Part shown: positions 41,509 through 47,395 of the stretch, piece after piece
How the letters are laid out: the number at the start of each line of letters is the position of its first letter
How positions within the stretch are numbered: position 1 is the first letter of the stretch
Notes under the pieces: model-generated
What the model saw: the letters and a program-made list of their open reading frames with translations, nothing else
What the model was told of the DNA's origin: nothing
Database searches by the model: none
Origin: Cyanobacteria bacterium QS_4_48_99
GTDB lineage: Bacteria; Cyanobacteriota; Cyanobacteriia; Cyanobacteriales; Rubidibacteraceae
Length of the DNA: 47,395 nt
Direction: 5' to 3'
NCBI GenBank assembly: GCA_003021505.1
Contig: PXPT01000025.1
Location: 1 to 47,395 of the forward strand
Position numbers and translations under genes: made by a program

Positions 41509-42975
41509 TTACGACTTAGAAAAAGCGGCGTTGTAAATCTTCTCATTCGCCTTGAGGGATTTCATCAAGCCCACTACAGGCTTGGGATAATCGACTCCCA
41601 AAATTACTCCTAGGCGCTTCTGCTCCCCTTGAGACAGTTTCCAAGGTTCATGCACCTGCTCCCCTGGAATGGGAGCCAACTCCAGTAGCCAATGTTTAAT
41701 GTATTTCCCTTGGGGATTGTAGGTTTTGGACTGTTTGGGAATGTTGAAGTAGCGAAAACCACGGGCATCATTGCCAACGCCGGCGGTATAATTCCAGTTT
41801 CCCCAATTGCTGCAAACGTCATAGTCCACCAGGAGCGACTCGAACCATTCCGCGCCCATCTTCCAATTAATGCCGAGGTTTTTGGTGAGAAAACTAGCAA
41901 CGTTTTGTCTGCCTCGATTGGACATGTAGCCAGTCGCGGCGATTTCTCGCATATTGGCATCCACAAGCGGAAAACCTGTTTTACCCTCCTGCCAAAGGGC
42001 AAATTGTTCCCAATCTTCCTTCCAGTCAATTTCCAAGCCTCGTATCCCAGACTGGTAAAAGACGCGGTTGCCATGTTTGGAGCAGATGAAGCGGAAATAG
42101 TCTCGCCACATTAACTCAAAGATGAGCCAGTAGGTAGACTCGTTTTGCTCTCGTTCGGCTTCGTATGCCTGCACTTGTTCATAGACATAGCGAGGAGATA
42201 AACACCCTCTGGCGATCCAGGGAGAAAATTTAGAGGAGTAATCTGCCCCTAACATACCATTGCGGGTTTGTTTGTAGATTTTGAGTTTGTCTCGTTTCCA
42301 AATGTAGTTATTCAGCCGCTCTATCCCAGCCGTTTCTCCCCCTTGGAACCGTAAAACGGCACGCTCATCAAACACGGGTGGCTTTAAGCCCAATGCGATG
42401 GGAATTTCGCCGACTTCTATCTCTGGTAGTGGCGGCAAATGCTCAGGAGTAGCGAAGGTGGGGCGAATAGTGGATTTTTTTTCTACCTGCTTTCTATATT
42501 GGGTGAATGTTGTGGGAACAGAATCAACCTCGAAGGGCAAATCGTCGATGTGATGGAGAGTGCCTCCCCAGAAAGATTGGATTTTTACCCCAAGCTGATT
42601 GAGGGCATTCTCCAAAGCGTCTTCCGCTGCGACTTCTTCGGCGGTGACTTCCTCGTGAAAGTAGACAGCAGAGATATTAAGCTCTCGGGCGAGGGAAGGA
42701 ATGACTGATTCGGGGGAACCGCGACGCACAATGAGGTCACTACCGAGCGATCGCAGCGAGTTCCGTAAGTCTGCTACACTTTCAAGGATAAACTGAGCGC
42801 GATAAGCACCAGTTTTAGGGAACCCAAAGGACGTTTCCCCATATTCGCTGGGATCGAAGCAATAAAGGGGAATAATTTGAGCTTGGGCTTTTAGCGCTTG
42901 GTGGAGGGGCTCGCAATCGTGAACCCGCAAGTTGTTGCGATACCAGATTAGAATTCGTCGTTCGCTCACCTTCAA
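41509..42975 (-). CDS. Cryptochrome DASH / photolyase-family flavoprotein
   Basis: The 488-residue protein has the photolyase N-terminal domain (ILIWYRNNLRVHDCEPLHQAL), a DASH-like linker and the FAD-binding domain: GMLGADYSSKFSPWIARGCLSPR, FELMWRDYFRFICSKHGN, GKTGFPLVDANMREIAATGYMSNRGRQNVASFLTKNLG and DYDVCSNWGNWNYTAGVGND. These motifs match cryptochrome-DASH, which repairs single-stranded cyclobutane dimers and may signal blue light. It converges with the thioesterase gene (6 nt apart) and is divergent from a cupin gene over a dyad-rich spacer. Confidence 0.93.
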   Translation of the reverse strand: MKVSERRILIWYRNNLRVHDCEPLHQALKAQAQIIPLYCFDPSEYGETSFGFPKTGAYRAQFILESVADLRNSLRSLGSDLIVRRGSPESVIPSLARELNISAVYFHEEVTAEEVAAEDALENALNQLGVKIQSFWGGTLHHIDDLPFEVDSVPTTFTQYRKQVEKKSTIRPTFATPEHLPPLPEIEVGEIPIALGLKPPVFDERAVLRFQGGETAGIERLNNYIWKRDKLKIYKQTRNGMLGADYSSKFSPWIARGCLSPRYVYEQVQAYEAEREQNESTYWLIFELMWRDYFRFICSKHGNRVFYQSGIRGLEIDWKEDWEQFALWQEGKTGFPLVDANMREIAATGYMSNRGRQNVASFLTKNLGINWKMGAEWFESLLVDYDVCSNWGNWNYTAGVGNDARGFRYFNIPKQSKTYNPQGKYIKHWLLELAPIPGEQVHEPWKLSQGEQKRLGVILGVDYPKPVVGLMKSLKANEKIYNAAFSKS

Positions 42976-42981
42976 TAATTA

Positions 42982-43096
42982 GCTGTGCTTAAAAGAGTTT
43001 GTAAAAGCTATACATTTGTTAATATAGCTTAAACACAGCAAAGCTTGCTCTGGGCATTAAACTCCGGGCGATTGTTTTTAATCCACTGGAGTTTAA
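42982..43096. promoter_or_regulatory. Nested dyads between cryptochrome DASH and cupin genes
   Basis: An outer imperfect dyad (GCTGTG at 42982-42987, CACAGC at 43034-43039) encloses a perfect inner one (AGCTATA 43006-43012, TATAGCT 43023-43029). A separate perfect 9-bp pair, TTAAACTCC (43057-43065) and GGAGTTTAA (43088-43096), follows. They lie in the divergent spacer where operators for both genes are expected. Confidence 0.5.
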
Positions 43097-43213
43097 CCAA
43101 CCACAGAAACACATACAAGCTCGGTTCCGCAGCGCAGGGGTTCTGGTATATGCGAGATATGCTAGAAATTGCATAACTTACCCATATGGGAAAACGTTTG
43201 AGGGGCATTGCTC

Positions 43214-43579
43214 ATGCTAGTTCAAAAGTTAAAAGCTTGTGAGGAGTTTGTGGCTGGCGATGGGACGCTTTTGCGAGAAATACTACATCCCGATAAGCAG
43301 TCCCTAGAGTTGCGCTATAGTTTGGCTCATGCAGTAGTTCCGGTAGGGCAAACTTCCACTCCCCATACCCTTGCCACCTCAGAAGTGTATTATCTGATTA
43401 GCGGCACGGGCGAAATGCACATCGACGATGAAACCCAGGTGGTTGAACCGGAAGATACGGTGTATATTCCACCCAATGCCAAGCAGTATATCCGCAATTG
43501 TGGAGATGAACCGCTAGTATTTGTGTGCATTGTTGACCCTGCCTGGCATCAGGAAAACGAGACAATTTACACCGATTGA
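43214..43579 (+). CDS. Small cupin-domain protein
   Basis: The 121-residue protein is a single cupin barrel: HAVVPVGQTSTPHTLATSEVYYLISGTGEMHIDDETQVVEPEDTVYIPPNAKQYIRNCG. The metal-site positions are His and Glu in TSTPHTLATSEVYYLISGTG. Cupins of this size bind small metabolites or act as isomerases; I cannot name the substrate. ATG 43214 is chosen over a TTG 6 nt upstream. Confidence 0.85.
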   Translation: MLVQKLKACEEFVAGDGTLLREILHPDKQSLELRYSLAHAVVPVGQTSTPHTLATSEVYYLISGTGEMHIDDETQVVEPEDTVYIPPNAKQYIRNCGDEPLVFVCIVDPAWHQENETIYTD

Positions 43580-43775
43580 CCAAAACAATTAAGAATTAAA
43601 AATTGTCCGCCTGCCAATTGCTAATTGTCAATCGTTCGCTGCTACCCGCCATTAGCCGTTACCCATTACCCATTAGCCATTTTGCATTGAATCAGCCTTG
43701 TTTTTCCACTTTGCTTAGGGTCATTTAGACCAACCACGGCACGTCTACGCTACTCTCATATTACTAGTTTTCCAA
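43580..43775. repeat. AT-rich and ACCCATTACCCATTAGCC repeats
   Basis: AATTAAGAATTAAAAATTG (about 43589-43607) is followed by CTGCCAATTGCTAATTG and by GCCATTAGCCGTTACCCATTACCCATTAGCCATT (about 43648-43681), a typical short direct-repeat string. No gene. Confidence 0.6.
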
Positions 43776-44579
43776 GTGCAAAAAAAACTTTTTCCTGACC
43801 AAGAAACTCTCAAAGCTCGGGCATTATTTCTGGGAAAAAAAATCAACATAGATGTGCTAGAGACTGGTGATCGCTTGGCAACCTTTCCTTTAACAGTAAC
43901 AGTTGGTACTGGCGGCTGTGCAGTTCTGTTCCGCTATGGCGCAGTTGTCCTAGTTGGTCTCACTTCCGAGGAAGAATCCACCTTTTTGAAGGAACTAAAC
44001 CCGTTAGTCAGTGGTGCTTTCGAGTCTCCCGAAACTGAAGAGGTCGAAATTCATCTCAAGCCAGCTAAGAGTGAGCGAGTTCAAGATAGTATCGTTTTAC
44101 TACAAGAATTCACTCTCGAACGCCTACAAATTGTAGCCGACCTTTTATCTAAAAGTGTCGTCCTTGCCCACTACGAAACTAGCCTCGCCGCCCTCTTTGA
44201 CCGCATTGAACCGTTTGCTGACAGTCTCCAGCAAGAGCAGAGCCATGGACGCGAGGGTAGGGAGTTGCTACGTCAACTCGGTAGTGCTTTGTTGGTTCAA
44301 CATAAGATTGTGGGTCGAGTGGAGATGATTGATAAGCCGGAGTTGCTCTGGGAGTTTCCAGAGCTAGACCACCTCTACCAGCGCCTGGAAGATGAATATG
44401 AAATTCGGGAGCGTCACCACGGTTTAGAGCGTAAGTTAGAGCTAATCTCTCGAACTTCGCTAACAGTTTTGGAACTCATGCAGCACAGTAGTAACCTGCG
44501 AGTAGAGTGGTATATTGTCATTCTAATTTTAGTCGAGATTATACTGTCGCTATACAGCATTTTTATCCACGGGGCTTGA
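43776..44579 (+). CDS. RMD1/DUF155 family protein
   Basis: The 267-residue protein matches the RMD1/SIF2/DUF155 family, known in yeast mitochondria and elsewhere. It has ARALFLGKKINIDVL, a central FRYGAVVLVGLT, a long helical region with VLAHYETSLAALFDRIEPFADSL, LRVEWYIVILILVEIILSLYSIF, which is the C-terminal membrane helix, and a basic/acidic heptad region just before it. It is probably membrane-anchored with its domain in the cytoplasm. The start is a GTG at 43776 and no strong ribosome site is visible. Confidence 0.85.
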   Translation: MQKKLFPDQETLKARALFLGKKINIDVLETGDRLATFPLTVTVGTGGCAVLFRYGAVVLVGLTSEEESTFLKELNPLVSGAFESPETEEVEIHLKPAKSERVQDSIVLLQEFTLERLQIVADLLSKSVVLAHYETSLAALFDRIEPFADSLQQEQSHGREGRELLRQLGSALLVQHKIVGRVEMIDKPELLWEFPELDHLYQRLEDEYEIRERHHGLERKLELISRTSLTVLELMQHSSNLRVEWYIVILILVEIILSLYSIFIHGA

Positions 44580-44708
44580 ACAAAGCAATTAAAAATTCAA
44601 AATGCAAGAATTCCGTAGTCACTAGTCCTTAGTGGCTGACGCTCATCAAACTTGACTAATTATTGATGACTGATGACTAATGACTAACTAATTTTTAATT
44701 TGTAACTT
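44580..44708. repeat. TGACTGATGACTAATGACTAA / AT-rich repeat block
   Basis: Contains GTAGTCACTAGTCCTTAGTGG, TTGATGACTGATGACTAATG (about 44663-44682) and AATTTTTAATTTGTAACTTTTAATTTTG (about 44690-44718). The same family lies before radC, before murC and before the intact Uma2 gene. Confidence 0.7.
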
Positions 44709-45209
44709 TTAATTTTGAATTGTATATGCTGCTGTCCAGTCTCGGCAGGGATGCTCACTCGGACCAAAGGGATGCATGGCGCAAATTAGCGGAGTGTTAC
44801 CATGACTCTTACCGTAGTAATAGTGGCAGCCCACGCAGGCAGGAGGGCGTTGATTAAGACTCTTGGCAGGGTGGCGGACTTGATAGTTTAGTCGGACTGT
44901 ATCTACCATACCGCCTGCTGTTTGAATCGCCATGCGAATCTTTCCAAGTTCGGAGTGAGAAAGGCTTGGCAACTGCGCCCCGATTAGTAACTGTTGAGAG
45001 AATCTATCTGATTCGCCGGAATGACAGAGGCTCACTCCTCCAGCCTGCCGAATAGTGCGGCTAATAGCATTGGCAACTTGTTCAGGGAAGCTACAGTAGG
45101 CTAACAGGTAAAGCGACTTAGTGGGTGTGGCAGCTCGTAGCGTAATGCGGGTGGGAAGCACCAAGTCTGAGGATTGAGGCTGTCGCTCTGGGAATGAGGG
45201 ATTTACCAT
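44709..45209 (-). CDS. DUF6464-like cyanobacterial Cys-rich protein
   Basis: The 166-residue protein has a degenerate N-terminal half and a compact four-Cys C-terminal motif: PPACVGCHYYYG, LICAMHPFGP and HPCRDW. The C-x2-C...C...C layout with YYYG and MHPFG resembles the cyanobacterial DUF6464 family, of unknown function, and suggests a small metal site. Start is ATG 45209. It is isolated between repeats and the transposon graveyard. Confidence 0.7.
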   Translation of the reverse strand: MVNPSFPERQPQSSDLVLPTRITLRAATPTKSLYLLAYCSFPEQVANAISRTIRQAGGVSLCHSGESDRFSQQLLIGAQLPSLSHSELGKIRMAIQTAGGMVDTVRLNYQVRHPAKSLNQRPPACVGCHYYYGKSHGNTPLICAMHPFGPSEHPCRDWTAAYTIQN

Positions 45210-45310
45210 ACTTGCAGACCTCTCTGGGCACGACTACGGGTAGCGTCCATGTCCAGATTCTATCGGTTAGCTAAAGTTATAGGAGCGATCGCTCACTCTA
45301 CTGTTGGTTG

Positions 45311-46083
45311 ATGTCAGTTTCTCTGCCTGCCTGCCCTGCTTGTGCCTCAATTCAGACCGTCAAGAATGGCAAAATCCATAATGGAAAACAGAATTTTCGA
45401 TGCCGTGAGTGTGGCAGACAGTTTGTACAAGACCCACCACAAAACAAGAGCATTGACCAAGCCAGCAAAGATTTAATTGACAAACTGCTATTAGAGAAAA
45501 TTCCTATGGCTGGCATTGCAAGATTCGCGGGAGTCTCAGAGCCTTGGCTCCAAAACTACGTCAATGCGAAATACCAGAGTGTGACCCGAGTCGTTAACAT
45601 AGAGGCTAAAAAAAAGGGGCATCTGAGCAAGAGCGTGTGACGAGATGTGGTCGTTTGTGAGCAACCAAGGAAACAAACAGTGGCTCTGGTTGGCACTCGA
45701 TACCAAAACCAGAGAAATTGTCGGAGTGTATGTTGGCGATCGCAGTCGAGATGGAGCGCAGGGATTATGGCAATCCTTACCAAATGTGTATCGACAGTGC
45801 GCGGTGTGCTATACCGACTTCTGGTCGGCTTATGAGGAAGTTTTCCCCAGTAAGCGGCATCAAGTTGCGGGCAAGGAAAGTGGTCTTGCCTAGCTATATT
45901 GAGAAGGACACGGGTGGCGAATTACTTCGCCACCGTAAGTTGTCCGTCGCTTTAACTGCACTCTGCGCCAGAGAATCTCTCGGTTAGTAAGAAAAACCCT
46001 ATCTAATTCCTTCGAAGTTAGACAATCACATTGGTGCCATTTGGTACTTTGTCCACTACTACAACGCATCCTTACCTGTTTAA
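45311..46083 (+). pseudogene. IS1-type insertion sequence relic (InsA and broken InsB)
   Basis: The first frame (45311-45640) is a complete-looking InsA: CPACASIQTVKNGKIHNGKQNFRCRECGRQF zinc ribbon and an HTH. InsB sequence follows in another frame (CDEMWSFVSNQGNKQWLWLAL, VCYTDFWSAYEEVFPSKRHQ), but it breaks at 45894. FNCTLRQRISRLVRKTLS continues in a different frame after a palindromic insert, and LDNHIGAIWYFVHYYNASLPV ends at 46083 in yet another. At least three lesions make it non-functional. An A8 run at 45608-45615 precedes the frame change, but the shift needed is +1, not the -1 used by IS1. Terminal repeats were not found. Confidence 0.85.
45906..45945. repeat. 40-nt palindromic element inside the IS1 relic
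   Basis: Perfect 9-bp arms GGTGGCGAA (45913-45921) and TTCGCCACC (45926-45934) are separated by TTAC. Outer arms GGACA (45906-45910) and TGTCC (45941-45945) pair as well. The element interrupts the transposase between ...YIE and FNCTLRQR, so it looks like a later insertion. Confidence 0.75.
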
Positions 46084-46085
46084 GA

Positions 46086-46307
46086 GTACCCGATTTCTAT
46101 CTCAAAGCCAAAATTAACTAATTCCGTAGCGATTTCCGTCGCTAATTCAATTTTGGTTTGATACGAGTCTCCCGCTTTGAGTGTCCCTCTGGGCTTAAAA
46201 ACTTTAACGATTAAAGGAAAAATCATTCCTTGATACAAGCCGTAAGCATTAACCGACACAATTCCTCGGTCGATTTTTCCAATACTACCTAAATACTGTC
46301 TGCTCAC
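46086..46307 (-). pseudogene. IS701-type transposase fragment
   Basis: The minus-strand frame reads SRQYLGSIGKIDRGIVSVNAYGLYQGMIFPLIVKVFKPRGTLKAGDSYQTKIELATEIATELVNFGFEIEI. This is an internal slice of IS701-type (IS4-like) transposases around GNIGKI..VSVNAYG..FPLxFKVFKPR. Both ends are missing and the preceding and following sequence is unrelated. It abuts the IS1 relic with only a few bases between. Confidence 0.8.
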
Positions 46308-46396
46308 GAAGAGCGATATTACGCTAAATCAGCAAAAGTGTTGAATCTAGACAGAAAACTTTACTTTAGGGGACGCTTAACGTCCCAAAAGTTTAT

Positions 46397-46967
46397 TTAT
46401 TCGCCGTCGATATAGGAAAATTGCTCTCCCAAACCGTAGAAGTGTTCGTCTGGTGAGCTAGCGAATCGCAATTGAGCCTGATTACCTTATTACCTTGTCA
46501 CCAGCAATCTGGAGCTGAAAATTGAGTTCTTTTGAGCCTAGGCTTCGTAAGGAAAGCACATACTGTGGCTCATCGCTGGCAGGTTGTGAGCGTTGGAGGC
46601 GACCATAAATCGCTATGGCATCTTCTTCTTGCTCGATTCGGTCAACCATCCGATGGGAAAACTGTGCTTGTTTGTGTTCGTCAATCTCGACAGAGGCTCG
46701 TTCTGCAACGATAGTGAGGTAAATATCCGCTCCACTGACAAAGTTCTGACCAGCAGGCGTAGACCATACTGTCTGGGAAGGGTAATCTTGATGACTAATG
46801 TGTAAACTGGGCAACTCTGCATCACAGCCTTGCCAAGCAAGCGTGAATTCTTACAGGTTAAAGTTTTGGCTAGGTACAGAAGTTGAGATTTTGCCTGCCG
46901 TGACGAGCTTCCGGCGACTTAGCTTTTTGAGCGGTTTGGTTAGCCATCTTAGAAGCCGTTTCAACAC
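46397..46967 (-). pseudogene. 5' fragment of a GH31 alpha-glucosidase gene, disrupted
   Basis: The minus strand from a GTG at 46967 reads LKRLLRWLTKPLKKLSRRKL..QNFNL, then an in-frame TAA (46851-46853), and continues EFTLAWQGCDAELPSLHISHQDYPSQTVWSTPAGQNFVSG in the same frame. It stops at 46482. In another frame RFASSPDEHFYGLGEQFSYID follows and ends near 46397. FYGLGEQFSYxD is a diagnostic GH31 segment. An 8-bp tandem duplication (ATTACCTT twice, about 46483-46498 on the plus strand) lies at the shift. The catalytic domain is absent. A hairpin GGGACG/CGTCCC (46370-46386) marks the break. Confidence 0.75.
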
Positions 46968-47095
46968 CCAGCCTTCGCGTACAGTGTACGGCGGTGCGTA
47001 ACTCGATATTGCTCGCGCCACGGAGCTTTCATCACATCTGTACTCTTTGGAAGTTTCTAAAGAGATTTAGTTTCTGTGTAAATAATAAACTGATC

Positions 47096-47117
47096 TTTGC
47101 GATCGCGCGATCGCAAA
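47096..47117. repeat. 22-bp palindrome of two fused HIP1 sites
   Basis: Two GCGATCGC octamers abut directly and are flanked by TTT and AAA, making a perfect 22-bp palindrome. Elsewhere in the window HIP1 occurs singly. Confidence 0.9.
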
Positions 47118-47213
47118 ACGCTTGAGATACGAGCCAAGCGAGGCGAATCTGTCAACTATCACTAATATCGGCACACTGATTATCCGTGCACTGTAGGGAG
47201 GAGACTCTCTGCA

Positions 47214-47390
47214 ATGCCAATTGCGGTTTTATCTAAGCAAGGATTGAGTTCTAGAAGAGATTGCCAGAGAATACAGACATTTGAGCCTAGCACAGGTTTA
47301 TAGCTTCACCTTACTATCGAAGGCTATCTTGCAGAAGAAAAGGCTGAGTACGAGCGTTTTTTAGTTGAGTCTGATGCGGGTAAACGATAG
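47214..47390 (+). pseudogene. DUF433 (VapB-like antitoxin-type) gene with frameshifts
   Basis: AGGGAGGAG precedes an ATG at 47214. The start reads PIAVLSKQGLSS. LEEIAREYRHLSLAQVYSFT continues in a second frame and EGYLAEEKAEYERFLVESDAGKR in a third, ending at 47390. Together they spell the DUF433 helix-turn-helix core, an antitoxin-like family often paired with a PIN-like toxin (DUF5615). The toxin, if any, is beyond the window edge. Two frameshifts indicate decay. Confidence 0.7.
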
Positions 47391-47395
47391 TGCAA

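Noticed and set aside
45608-45640. Programmed frameshift joining InsA and InsB at the A8 run
   Set aside because: InsB lies in the +1 frame with a stop (45624-45626) between, whereas IS1 uses -1 slippage. The downstream lesions show the element is dead anyway.

Overview
This is a cyanobacterial chromosome segment. The evidence is a psbQ lipoprotein gene, a high-light-inducible (Hlip) gene, the sufR-sufBCDS iron-sulfur locus, a Gap2-type photosynthetic GAPDH, menG, a thylakoid-lumen-type cyclophilin, a cryptochrome-DASH gene, and more than thirty copies of the HIP1 octamer GCGATCGC. Long, multi-family intergenic repeats suggest a large-genome, probably filamentous lineage; I cannot name a genus.

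Layout. 0-7 kb: a transposase stub at the left edge, a DUF2227 membrane protein (-), tRNA-Val(UAC), a pterin dehydratase, radC, a membrane fusion protein (-), gatB (-), a secreted Gln/Pro/Gly-repeat protein, a lipoprotein L,D-transpeptidase and an Hlip. 7-11 kb: an NAD-dependent epimerase, psbQ with a hydrolase-fold gene upstream on the same strand, and a DCC-type thiol protein. 11-18 kb: sufB-sufC-sufD-sufS on the minus strand, divergent from sufR across a clear SufR operator; a small gene overlaps the end of sufR and faces a cupin gene. 18-25 kb: pgi, an ABC-transporter permease/ATPase pair, panD with a secreted protein of unknown function, a DUF2141 protein and a DUF445 protein. 25-33 kb: menG, a 31-residue membrane protein absent from simple ORF lists, DUF1825, a class A penicillin-binding protein, cyclophilin, thiL and gap2. 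33-38 kb: nadD, murC-murB, a YbaB/EbfC protein and a heavy-metal-domain-like protein lacking its cysteines. 38-45 kb: an accessory stretch with two broken genes (a gamma-glutamylcyclotransferase-like gene and a Uma2 nuclease gene), a VOC protein, an intact Uma2 gene, a thioesterase, cryptochrome DASH, a cupin, an RMD1/DUF155 protein and a DUF6464-like protein. 45-47.4 kb: a graveyard of an IS1-type relic, an IS701-type fragment, the broken 5' part of a GH31 alpha-glucosidase gene and a broken DUF433 antitoxin-type gene.

How the genes relate. Most are housekeeping or photosynthetic: cluster assembly (suf), wall synthesis (murC, murB, PBP1A, L,D-transpeptidase), cofactors (nadD, thiL, panD, menG, pterin dehydratase), carbon metabolism (pgi, gap2) and photosystem II (psbQ, Hlip). 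They sit as single genes or short operons separated by repeats.

The most distinctive property is how far the dispersed repeats intrude into genes. Repeat DNA supplies in-frame protein sequence in sufD (internal block and tail), probably murC, the cupin at 17.2 kb, the DUF2227 protein and the secreted protein at 22.3 kb. I found no complete new multi-gene system. The best leads are a hydrolase-fold protein beside psbQ with Phe at the nucleophile position, the secreted repeat protein, the 31-residue membrane protein, and the repeat-invaded suf operon.
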